DNA of 64,000 bases from assembly GCF_049860565.1 (NCBI RefSeq), contig NZ_CP172056.1, forward strand, positions 1,302,001-1,366,000, read 5' to 3'. Positions within the stretch are counted from its first letter, which is position 1. Each line of letters begins with the position of its first letter. Made by a program: the position numbers and the translations under genes. The notes below the pieces were generated by a model that was given only the letters and a program-made list of their open reading frames with translations, searched no databases and was not told the DNA's origin. Of the stretch, positions 34,230 to 41,844 are shown one piece after another. The DNA is from Desulfitobacterium_A nosdiversum. Lineage in GTDB: Bacteria; Bacillota; Desulfitobacteriia; Desulfitobacteriales; Desulfitobacteriaceae.

Positions 34230-35048
34230 TTAAACTGAATTGCCCCTTAAGCTTGTGATCCATTGATAAACTTCTTGTTCACGTTCCACTTTTTCGTCTT
34301 CAGGAAGATTTAAAGCATCAATTTGGGCGAATTTCTTGACGAGTGCGCTGCCGACCACGACTCCTTCACAGACTTCACTCAGCTTAGCGACTTGTTCCGG
34401 GGCTTGAATACCAAAACCGACATAGCGCGGTAGGGTCAGGTTTTCCTTGAGATTTTGTATATAGTTGAGAATATGGGGAGGTATTTCTGCCTGTCCGCCT
34501 GTAATACCATTGCGCGAAAGGACATAGACAAAACCATCCTTTAACTCAGTTAAAGACTGGATGTGTTCGGGAAGACTGGTTTGGGCGATCATCGGTATAA
34601 AGACGAGCTGGTTCTTCACTGTTTCTTGCGCTTTTTGACGGAAGGGCCGGCTTTCTCTCCAAGGAAGATCCGGAAGGATTAAGCCATCTACTCCGGTCTG
34701 AACAGCATCCTTAAGAAAGCGTTCATAGCCGTAGGACAGCAGCGGATTGAGATAGCTCATTAAGAGAAGCGGGGTATCTTGGTTTTGCCGGCGAAAAGCG
34801 TGGACGAGTTTTAATACTTTTTTTAGATCCATGAAAGACTCGAGAGCGCGTAAACCTGCAGCCTGAATGACCGGGCCGTCGGCAATGGGATCACTAAAGG
34901 GAACGCCGAGTTCAAGAACATTAACCCCGCTTTGGGCTAACCCTAATAATCGACGCAGTGTTGTATCAGGATCTGGATCACCGGCCATTAGATAAGTGAT
35001 CAATCCGGGTCCTTTTATTTTTAGAGCATTTTCTAAACGTTGACTCAT
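34230..35048 (-). CDS. trpA: tryptophan synthase alpha chain
   Basis: A 272-residue TIM barrel that cleaves indole-3-glycerol phosphate. The signatures LITYLMAGDPDPDTTL, LELGVPFSDPIADGPVIQAAG (catalytic Glu) and DGLILPDLPWRE (catalytic Asp) are intact, as is the phosphate-binding GFGIQAPEQV...VVGSALV. The ATG lies behind GGAGGT. It is 16 bases downstream of trpB. Confidence 0.97.
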   Translation of the reverse strand: MSQRLENALKIKGPGLITYLMAGDPDPDTTLRRLLGLAQSGVNVLELGVPFSDPIADGPVIQAAGLRALESFMDLKKVLKLVHAFRRQNQDTPLLLMSYLNPLLSYGYERFLKDAVQTGVDGLILPDLPWRESRPFRQKAQETVKNQLVFIPMIAQTSLPEHIQSLTELKDGFVYVLSRNGITGGQAEIPPHILNYIQNLKENLTLPRYVGFGIQAPEQVAKLSEVCEGVVVGSALVKKFAQIDALNLPEDEKVEREQEVYQWITSLRGNSV

Positions 35049-35064
35049 AATATAAACCTCCTAT

Positions 35065-36258
35065 CTATTTGATAAACTCAGCCAGTGTTTCAACGTCCTT
35101 ATCACCCCGACCGGAGAGGTTGACGATAAGGTACTGATCTTTTGCAAGCTGAGGGGCGAGCTTGATGGCATAGGCGACAGCATGAGCGCTCTCAAGGGCA
35201 GGGAGTATTCCTTCCGTACGAGCGAGAGTTGCGGTAGCTTGAATCGTTTCTGCATCAGATACGCTCACATATTGCGCACGATCTATTTCTTTAAGATAAC
35301 TATGTTCCGGCCCAACTCCGGGGTAGTCTAAACCTGCTGAGATGGATTGCGTGTTGATCACTTGCCCGTCTTCATCCTGCAGCAGATAGCTGTAGGCCCC
35401 GTGTAAAACGCCTGGGCGGCCGAGAGTTAAGGTGGCAGCATTTTCGCCTAATTTGGTACTTTTTCCTCCCGCTTCAACTCCAATGAGCTTAACTTTTTGA
35501 TCGGGGATGAAGGAATGAAAAAAGCCAATCGCGTTGCTTCCGCCGCCAACACAGGCGATGAGAGCATCTGGGAGACGTCCGACTTCATCAAGGAACTGAG
35601 CACGGGTTTCGCGGCCAATGACGGTTTGGAAGTCCCGGACGATCGTGGGATAGGGATGAGGGCCGGCCGCTGTTCCAAAGCAATAAAAAGTATCTTCAAC
35701 ATTCGTCACCCAGTCTCTTAGGGCTTCGTTAATCGCGTCCTTAAGGGTTCGGGAGCCTGTAGCTACGGATCGCACTTTAGCTCCCAGCATTCTCATCCGT
35801 AAAACGTTTAAGCGTTGACGGCGGATATCTTCTTCTCCCATATAGATTACACAATTCAAGTTAAAAAGGGCGCAGGCTGTGGCTGTGGCAACTCCGTGCT
35901 GACCGGCGCCTGTTTCTGCAATGACGCGTTTTTTCCCCATCCGGTGTGCAAGAAGAATTTGTCCGAGAGTATTGTTAATCTTATGAGCTCCGGTATGATT
36001 AAGGTCTTCGCGTTTTAGATAGATTTGAGCTCCGCCGAGATGTTCAGTCAGGCGTTGTGCATGATAAAGCAGGGAAGGACGTCCGACGTATTTTTCAAGG
36101 AGACTATCGAATTCTTCATGGAAGGAGGAATCTTCACAGGCTTCTAAATAGGCTTTTTCTAACTCTTCAAGGGCAGGAACCAAGGTTTCAGGGACGAAAG
36201 CTCCGCCGAATATGCCAAAACGATTGGCGGATTGAGTGGGTGTGTGGGTAGACATCAT
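35065..36258 (-). CDS. trpB: tryptophan synthase beta chain
   Basis: A 397-residue PLP enzyme that joins indole and serine. It has the PLP-lysine motif LNHTGAHKINNTLGQ (about 80-95), GAGQHGVATATA, the phosphate loop CVGGGSNAIG and the C-terminal LSGRGDKD. The frame runs to 36267, but ATG 36258 is chosen because GAGGAGT is then 7 bases upstream. It is followed directly by trpA. Confidence 0.97.
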   Translation of the reverse strand: MMSTHTPTQSANRFGIFGGAFVPETLVPALEELEKAYLEACEDSSFHEEFDSLLEKYVGRPSLLYHAQRLTEHLGGAQIYLKREDLNHTGAHKINNTLGQILLAHRMGKKRVIAETGAGQHGVATATACALFNLNCVIYMGEEDIRRQRLNVLRMRMLGAKVRSVATGSRTLKDAINEALRDWVTNVEDTFYCFGTAAGPHPYPTIVRDFQTVIGRETRAQFLDEVGRLPDALIACVGGGSNAIGFFHSFIPDQKVKLIGVEAGGKSTKLGENAATLTLGRPGVLHGAYSYLLQDEDGQVINTQSISAGLDYPGVGPEHSYLKEIDRAQYVSVSDAETIQATATLARTEGILPALESAHAVAYAIKLAPQLAKDQYLIVNLSGRGDKDVETLAEFIK

Positions 36259-36366
36259 TAAGATCACTCCTCGTTATTGGTATTAGGATATTGGCTGTTT
36301 GTAAGTGGACTCGGGTTTATTGTAGAGCGAAAGAGCGAAATAGGCGTTCAGTAGAGAGTAATAAAG

Positions 36367-37392
36367 TTACCCGATGCGTTCGGAAGGAAAGGAGCTGCGA
36401 AGCTGTTCAAGCTTGGCAAGAGCCCTTCCTGAATCAAGGCTTTCCGTGGCGAGAGCAATGCCCTCCGAAATATTCTTGGCTTTATCTGCAGCGTAGAGTG
36501 CGGTTCCGGCATTAAGAAGAACGATATTCCGTTTAGGGCCTTTTTCCCCTTGAAGAATCCTCAACGTAATTTGGGCGTTTTCTTCAGGTGAACCTCCTTG
36601 GAGTTCTTGCAGAGAGCATCGTTGGAAACCGTAGTCTTCAGGTGTAATGACAAAGTTCTTTAACGTATTCCCATCAACCAGGATGGCTTGCGTTGGAGCT
36701 GAGAGGCTTACTTCATCAAGTCCGTCCTCGCCAACCATAACTATGGCTCTCCGAATATCGAGAAGCTGTAAGGCTTTGGCCATTTTAGGCAGAATGGGCA
36801 GAGCAGAAACCCCAAGAAGCTGATATGGTGCGTTTGCAGGGTTAAGCAAAGGACCCAGTAGATTGAAAATCGTGCGAATACCAAGTTCCCGACGATGGCT
36901 TGCAACTTTGGCCATCGCGGGGTGGTAAAGCTGGGCAAAAAGAAAGGCAATGCCGACGTCCTTTAAAACTTGTTCACTTTGCTTGGGTTCAGCAGTGAGC
37001 GGAAGCCCCAAATATTCGAGGACGTCTGCGCTTCCGCAGCGGCCAGACGAGAAACGGCCGCCATGTTTAGCGACGGGGACTCCTGCCCCGGCAACAACAA
37101 AAGCTGCAGTTGTCGAAATATTAAAGGTCCCCGCACGGTCTCCGCCTGTTCCGCAAGTATCAACAGCACCCTCAGGGGCTTGAATGTGTTTGCCTGCTGC
37201 ACGCAGCGTTCTGGCAAAAGCAGCAATTTCTTCTGCACTTTCGCCTTTGGCCTGCAGCCCAAAAAGCAGGCCGCCGATTTGAGCTGAGGTTAATTCACCT
37301 GCAAGAAGGTCTTGAATGACTGCAGCTGCCAATTCCGAAGGTAAATCTTGTTTTTGGGTTAAACAATCTAAGGCTTTGCGGATATTGCTCAT
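36367..37392 (-). CDS. trpD: anthranilate phosphoribosyltransferase
   Basis: A 341-residue enzyme that joins anthranilate to PRPP. Motifs: DTCGTGGDRAGTFNISTTAAF (about 80-100, PRPP site), VAKHGGRFSSGRCGSADVLE and GPLLNPANAPYQLLGV, with VVGEDGLDEVS further on as VMVGEDGLDEVS. ATG with AAAGGAG. Its upstream side is separated from trpF by the 276-bp element, leaving 333 bases between the two genes in an otherwise tight operon. Confidence 0.96.
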   Translation of the reverse strand: MSNIRKALDCLTQKQDLPSELAAAVIQDLLAGELTSAQIGGLLFGLQAKGESAEEIAAFARTLRAAGKHIQAPEGAVDTCGTGGDRAGTFNISTTAAFVVAGAGVPVAKHGGRFSSGRCGSADVLEYLGLPLTAEPKQSEQVLKDVGIAFLFAQLYHPAMAKVASHRRELGIRTIFNLLGPLLNPANAPYQLLGVSALPILPKMAKALQLLDIRRAIVMVGEDGLDEVSLSAPTQAILVDGNTLKNFVITPEDYGFQRCSLQELQGGSPEENAQITLRILQGEKGPKRNIVLLNAGTALYAADKAKNISEGIALATESLDSGRALAKLEQLRSSFPSERIG

Positions 37393-37448
37393 GATGATAA
37401 ACTCCTTTCATTTTGGGAAATTGATTTACTGTTTTGTTTTTAACTAAT

Positions 37449-37724
37449 GGGGCTGTTGCAAAACCTATGGTCGTGTAGTTTCTCGCATATCCGCTCACTC
37501 AGGCGCTCCGGGACTGGTTCACTTTGCCTTCGTAGCAGCTCCGCCAAACCTCTGGGCAATACCTGATGTGAACCTGTGGCTACGCTATGCTACGAAAGCT
37601 TTGTTCACCTGCACGTCCCTCCACGAATCGTTCACTTCTATGGGAGAAACTACGCTTTCAGGTCTTTTGCAATAGTCCATAATTATTGTGCGAACGAAAA
37701 AAGGACTTCTTTTGCAACAGCCCC
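37449..37724 (+). mobile_element. 276-bp palindromic MITE-like element, copy 2, inside the trp operon
   Basis: The same length and organisation as 9146-9421, with about 14 base differences. The terminal inverted repeats are GGGGCTGTTGCAAAAC and its complement at the right end, with the inner repeat GTAGTTTCTC/GAGAAACTAC. The right end lies one base before the trpF stop codon complement (37726-37728). It contains no gene and no clear target-site duplication. When transcribed within the operon it would form a very long hairpin. Confidence 0.87.
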
Positions 37725-37725
37725 T

Positions 37726-38448
37726 TTACCTTATCGACTGGGGCTTTGAAGCTTTAGTTTTTGCTGCGTGGATGAATCGAGTGATTTGTTCCTGATCTTT
37801 TCGACCCTCTCGTTCAACTCCTGAACTTACATCGACTCCATAGGGCTGAGTGATTTGAATGGCTTCCTGGACATTTTCGGGATGAAGCCCTCCCGCTAAA
37901 ATAAAGGGGATATTGGCCTTTTTGATTTCTGCAAGGATCGTTTTAAAGTGCAGCTCTTTCCAAGGAAGAGGAGTTCCTGTTCCGCCGGATTGACCTTGAA
38001 CTGTCGAGTCGAGAAGAATTCCTTGAACTAAACCTTGTGAGGCTTCGGTATGAAGCAATTCCCAATTCGGGGATGCAACATTTTCCCGAGGGTTATTGGG
38101 ATGGCCGGAGTTAGAAGAAGTTATCTGCTGTGGATCTAAAGAGATGACCTTAATTTTAGCAGCCTTGATATGACGATAATGATCCACAGGCTCTCCGCCA
38201 TGAAATTGGATCGTATCTAAAAAACAGTAACGAATGATTTCAGAGACTCGGTTTGGCGGTTCTCCGGCAAAAACACCGACCTTATTGATAAAAGGGGGAA
38301 GGTGAGCCGTAATTTGCCGGAGTTTTTGGGGCTCGATATAGCGCTTGCTGTGAGGGACGAGGATAAAGCCGAGAGCATCTGCACCCGCTTCCACAGCCCA
38401 GAGGGCTTCTTCCAGGGAACGAATGCCGCAAATTTTTACACGGGTCAT
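37726..38448 (-). CDS. trpF: phosphoribosylanthranilate isomerase
   Basis: A 240-residue TIM-barrel isomerase. It opens with VKICGIRSLEEALWAVEAGADALGFI (general base Cys), then KVGVFAGEP and QFHGGEP, and ends with FILAGGLHPENV and GVDVSSGVE (general acid region). It is slightly longer than average because of a loop around residues 105-150. ATG with AAAGGAGG. The last codons abut the palindromic element, whose insertion may have set the present C-terminus. Confidence 0.94.
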   Translation of the reverse strand: MTRVKICGIRSLEEALWAVEAGADALGFILVPHSKRYIEPQKLRQITAHLPPFINKVGVFAGEPPNRVSEIIRYCFLDTIQFHGGEPVDHYRHIKAAKIKVISLDPQQITSSNSGHPNNPRENVASPNWELLHTEASQGLVQGILLDSTVQGQSGGTGTPLPWKELHFKTILAEIKKANIPFILAGGLHPENVQEAIQITQPYGVDVSSGVEREGRKDQEQITRFIHAAKTKASKPQSIR

Positions 38449-38492
38449 TAACTAATTCCTCCTTTCCTCCGAATTTGTGGTCTATCTTTCGG

Positions 38493-39314
38493 CTAAAGCC
38501 TGAGAGAAGACCTGTCTTTTTGTACCTGACCGGCTTTTAGCAAAGCACGAATGTGTTTGCCGGGTTGGCTGGAACGGACACAGGACTCACCCACTAAAAT
38601 TGCATTTGCCCCGAATTGAGAGACTAAAGCGGCATCACTCGGCTGGAGAATTCCGCTTTCACTTACAATAAAACAATCATTAGGAATAAGCCGGCATAGT
38701 TTTTCAGTGCGCTTGAGGTCAATTTCGAAGGTCCTTAAGTCCCGGTTGTTAATACCGAGGAAAGTGGCTCCCGCTTGGAGTGCTCTCATAATTTCTTTTT
38801 CATCACGGCATTCGACCAAAGGGCGAAGACCCAGTTGTTTGGCTAAGTCCATAAGGAGATTAAGCTTTTGATCTTCAAGCAATGAGGTGATGAGAAGAAT
38901 TACATCGGCACCAAGCAGAGCACTTTCATAAAGCTGGTACTCTGTAAAAATAAAGTCCTTACGCAAGAGGGGAAGGGTAGTCATCTGCCGGATGGTTTGA
39001 AACAGGGTTGGACTTCCCAGGAAAAAGTCTTCTTCAGTGAGGACTGAAATCAGAGAAGCACCGCTGATTTCATACTGATGAACAAGATCCTCAAGGGAAA
39101 GGGCCCAAGGAATCTGACCTTTGCTGGGGGAAGCTTTTTTTACTTCGGCAATGACATGGAAGCGATCCGGGGTAAGAGAGAATCCACGGGAAGGATGGGG
39201 GAAGGATTGATGTTCATCTTCCCAACGTTTGATGATTTGGCTAAACGGAATCGTTTCTTGCAGTTGCTTGAGACGTTCATTTTTTTTAGCCATAATCTTT
39301 TCCAGGATATTCAT
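38493..39314 (-). CDS. trpC: indole-3-glycerol phosphate synthase
   Basis: A 273-residue TIM barrel and first gene of the operon. IAEVKKASPSKGQI (catalytic Lys), LLRKDFIFTEYQLYESALLGADVILLI, LGINNRDLRTFEIDL and SESGILQPSDAAL...ILVGESCV are all present. ATG with GCGGAGGTGG. The 46-base gap from its start to the second T-box terminator makes it the immediate target of leader control. Confidence 0.96.
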   Translation of the reverse strand: MNILEKIMAKKNERLKQLQETIPFSQIIKRWEDEHQSFPHPSRGFSLTPDRFHVIAEVKKASPSKGQIPWALSLEDLVHQYEISGASLISVLTEEDFFLGSPTLFQTIRQMTTLPLLRKDFIFTEYQLYESALLGADVILLITSLLEDQKLNLLMDLAKQLGLRPLVECRDEKEIMRALQAGATFLGINNRDLRTFEIDLKRTEKLCRLIPNDCFIVSESGILQPSDAALVSQFGANAILVGESCVRSSQPGKHIRALLKAGQVQKDRSSLRL

Positions 39315-39360
39315 GGCAGTAAGCCACCTCCGCTTAATAAACTGCTTGGCTGCTTAAAAT

Positions 39361-39550
39361 AAAAAAAGCTTTCTATCCTTAAAGGACAGAAAGCTTCTGT
39401 GGTGCCACCTTATTTCATACCTCTGCGCAGATTAACTTGATGCAAAATCTGGTCGAAGTACTTTACAGGGTACGGAGAAACAGGGTTTTCTTTCATAGGG
39501 GAAAGCGTTATCCAATAGCTGCCTCTGGTTAGGTGAACCACGGTATTTAG
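39361..39550 (-). promoter_or_regulatory. second (promoter-distal) T-box leader of the trp operon
   Basis: The T-box core AAGGTGGCACCACAG is at 39397-39411 (minus strand), followed by the terminator hairpin AGCTTTCTGTCC/GGATAGAAAGCT and a T run (39361-39395). The upstream part is shorter than a full T-box and holds GCTATTGGATAAC, a possible UGG specifier. The antiterminator form would pair the core with uncharged tRNA-Trp. Confidence 0.75.
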
Positions 39551-39554
39551 GTAA

Positions 39555-39882
39555 TAAAAAAACTTTCTATCCCTAAAAGGACAGAAAGTTAACTTCTGTG
39601 GTGCCACCTTAATTTGTATTCAGTCAAACGGGCTCACTTAAACGTGAAATTACGCTGACCTTATACCTTTAACCGGATGCGGAGAGATGAAAAGAACTCG
39701 TGCTCTCGATACCCGTGTTTCTGTAACGGGAAACCCCCGGCTCACCTACTCGCTATACTTTCGGATTGCGCCTCAAAGACCCATTCCACCTCAAGATCGG
39801 TATCAGTTCCCACCAACACTGACTCTCTAAGACATCTCATCAAGGTGTACTCTTTCTTATCATTGGCTCTGGCAATTTGTTG
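39555..39882 (-). promoter_or_regulatory. first (promoter-proximal) T-box leader of the trp operon, UGG specifier
   Basis: The leader starts with the AGAGAGTCAGTG type stem I and GGTGGGAACTGATA. The specifier TGG in GAATGGGTC (specifier at 39781-39783) codes for Trp. It ends in the core AAGGTGGCACCACAG (39596-39610) and the terminator AACTTTCTGTCC/GGGATAGAAAGTT with T run (39555-39592). It responds to uncharged tRNA-Trp by antitermination. Confidence 0.85.
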
Positions 39883-39888
39883 TAATTC

Positions 39889-39917
39889 ATTATATGCGAG
39901 TTTAGTATTTGTGTCAA
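39889..39917 (-). promoter_or_regulatory. consensus sigma-A promoter of the trp operon
   Basis: On the minus strand, TTGACA (39912-39917) and TATAAT (39889-39894) with a 17-bp spacer: both hexamers match the consensus exactly. Transcription should begin near 39882, at the start of the first T-box. The strength suits an attenuation-controlled operon. Confidence 0.9.
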
Positions 39918-40044
39918 AGGTTTTTTACTATTTTTTTGACTCTAATGCAAATATTTTCAAGTTTGAGTTTTTTAGACCTCTTATTGGGTAATACTAACAA
40001 GGAGAAAGTTAGGAAGATTCTACCTTAGGAGGAAAACTGAACGA

Positions 40045-41775
40045 ATGGTTGGATTAAGCAGTGTCGTTATGATCGTGCAGCTCATTTTTGCCGTAGTTAT
40101 TGGTTTATATTTTTGGGGAATGCTGAAGACTCAGCAAGGAAATAAAGTTGCAGTAGAACGAGAATCCCGCAAAGAACTGGAGAAGCTTGAAAAGATGCGC
40201 AAAATTCAGCTGACAACACCTCTTGCGGAAAAAACACGGCCCAAGCACTTTGAGGATATTGTCGGGCAAAAAGAAGGTATTAAGGCATTACGCGCAGCCT
40301 TATGCGGACCTAATCCTCAGCATATTTTAATTTACGGTCCGCCGGGAATCGGTAAAACAGCAGCAGCTCGGCTTGTTTTAGAGGAAGCGAAGAAAAACCC
40401 GCTTTCACCGTTTAAAGAGCACTCAAAATTTACGGAAATTGACGGGGCAACGGCTCGCTTCGATGAGCGGGGAATTGCAGACCCTTTGATTGGTTCTGTG
40501 CATGATCCTATTTATCAGGGGGCTGGAGCAATGGGCATGGCAGGGATACCCCAGCCTAAGGCTGGAGCAGTGACCAAAGCCCACGGAGGAATTCTTTTTA
40601 TTGATGAAATCGGAGAACTTCATCCCATCCAAATCAATAAGCTCCTAAAAGTTCTGGAAGACAGAAAGGTCATTTTAGAAAGCGCGTACTATAGCTCAGA
40701 GGATCCGAATATTCCTGCTCATATTCATGATATTTTTCAAAATGGACTTCCTGCCGATTTTAGGCTTGTAGGGGCAACGACACGGAGTCCTGAGGAGATT
40801 CCGCCCGCAATTCGTTCGCGGTGCATGGAAATCTATTTTCGTTCCCTGCTTCCTGAGGAAATTGGAGAAATTGCCCGCGGAGCAGCGCATAAGATGGAAA
40901 TTCCGATCACGGAAACTGCAGTCGACGTTGCCAAGCGTTATGCAACCAATGGCCGTGAAGCCGTCAACATTATCCAACTTGCCGCCGGGGTAGCGCAAGC
41001 AGAAAAACTTTTTGAGATCAATGCGGCTACCATCGAGTGGGTTGTTAACTCCGGACAGTATTCTCCTCGGCCGGATCGAAGGGTGCCAACGGAGGCGGAA
41101 ATTGGGGTAGTCAACGGCTTAGCCATCTATGGACCGAATATGGGGATGCTTCTTGAATTAGAGGTTACGGCACAGCCTGTAAGCCCGGGAACGGGAGAAC
41201 TGCTGGTTACCGGGATTGTTGAAGAGGAGGAGCAAGGAAGTTCAAACAAGAAGATTCGCAGAAAGAGCATGGCTCGGAGCTCCGTTGAAAATGTATTGAC
41301 GGTTATTCGCAGGCAGTTAGGGATTGATGTTCGAAATTATAATATCCACGTCAACTTCCCCGGCGGTGTGCCGATGGATGGTCCTTCTGCAGGGATTGCC
41401 ATTGCGACAGCAATAGTTTCAGCGATACGCAAACAAAGGGTCGATAATTTCTTGGCGATGACGGGAGAGCTTTCAATTCGAGGCGGTGTGAAACCGGTCG
41501 GAGGAATTGCTGCTAAAATCGAGGCCGCTCATCAAGCAGGCTGCCGAAGGGTATTTATTCCTAAGGAGAATTGGCAGGAGCGGTTTAAGCATTTTGCTGA
41601 GGGCTTCCAGGTCATTCCTGTGGAAAGCTTATCTGAAGTCTTGAAGTCAGCGTTAATCGTTGAGCAGGGCAGCAATATGCCGGAAATTCAGCCTGCACTC
41701 GATGATATTTTGGCACGCCTTGAAATCAACTCTGTACCTGTTGTGAATTTGCCTGAGAGGGGTCAAACATGTTAG
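40045..41775 (+). CDS. lonB: LonB, membrane-anchored ATP-dependent protease
   Basis: A 576-residue Lon-family protease as found in endospore formers, where it acts in the forespore. An N-terminal membrane helix (about 5-25) precedes the AAA+ domain with Walker A GPPGIGKTAA (about 94) and Walker B GGILFIDEIGEL (about 190). The protease domain at about 360-540 has the catalytic Ser in MDGPSAGIA and Lys in GGIAAKIEAAHQAG. It lacks the long LonA N-domain. The ATG has TAGGAGGA upstream. A terminator-like hairpin separates it from lon. Confidence 0.95.
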   Translation: MVGLSSVVMIVQLIFAVVIGLYFWGMLKTQQGNKVAVERESRKELEKLEKMRKIQLTTPLAEKTRPKHFEDIVGQKEGIKALRAALCGPNPQHILIYGPPGIGKTAAARLVLEEAKKNPLSPFKEHSKFTEIDGATARFDERGIADPLIGSVHDPIYQGAGAMGMAGIPQPKAGAVTKAHGGILFIDEIGELHPIQINKLLKVLEDRKVILESAYYSSEDPNIPAHIHDIFQNGLPADFRLVGATTRSPEEIPPAIRSRCMEIYFRSLLPEEIGEIARGAAHKMEIPITETAVDVAKRYATNGREAVNIIQLAAGVAQAEKLFEINAATIEWVVNSGQYSPRPDRRVPTEAEIGVVNGLAIYGPNMGMLLELEVTAQPVSPGTGELLVTGIVEEEEQGSSNKKIRRKSMARSSVENVLTVIRRQLGIDVRNYNIHVNFPGGVPMDGPSAGIAIATAIVSAIRKQRVDNFLAMTGELSIRGGVKPVGGIAAKIEAAHQAGCRRVFIPKENWQERFKHFAEGFQVIPVESLSEVLKSALIVEQGSNMPEIQPALDDILARLEINSVPVVNLPERGQTC

Positions 41776-41796
41776 AATAGATCAAGAGGAAGAAAG

Positions 41797-41826
41797 ACAC
41801 ACTAAACTTTGCTTAGTGTGTTTTTT
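41797..41826 (+). terminator. intrinsic terminator between lonB and lon
   Basis: ACACACTAA (41797-41805) pairs with TTAGTGTGT (41813-41821), with the loop ACTTTGC, and is followed by TTTTT. It may attenuate read-through into lon. Confidence 0.8.
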
Positions 41827-41844
41827 GATTCCGGGAGGGATTTT

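Noticed and set aside
39410..39607. A 65-codon minus-strand open frame upstream of trpC
   Set aside because: It lies in the tandem T-box leader and spans the first terminator; leader RNA structure explains it.
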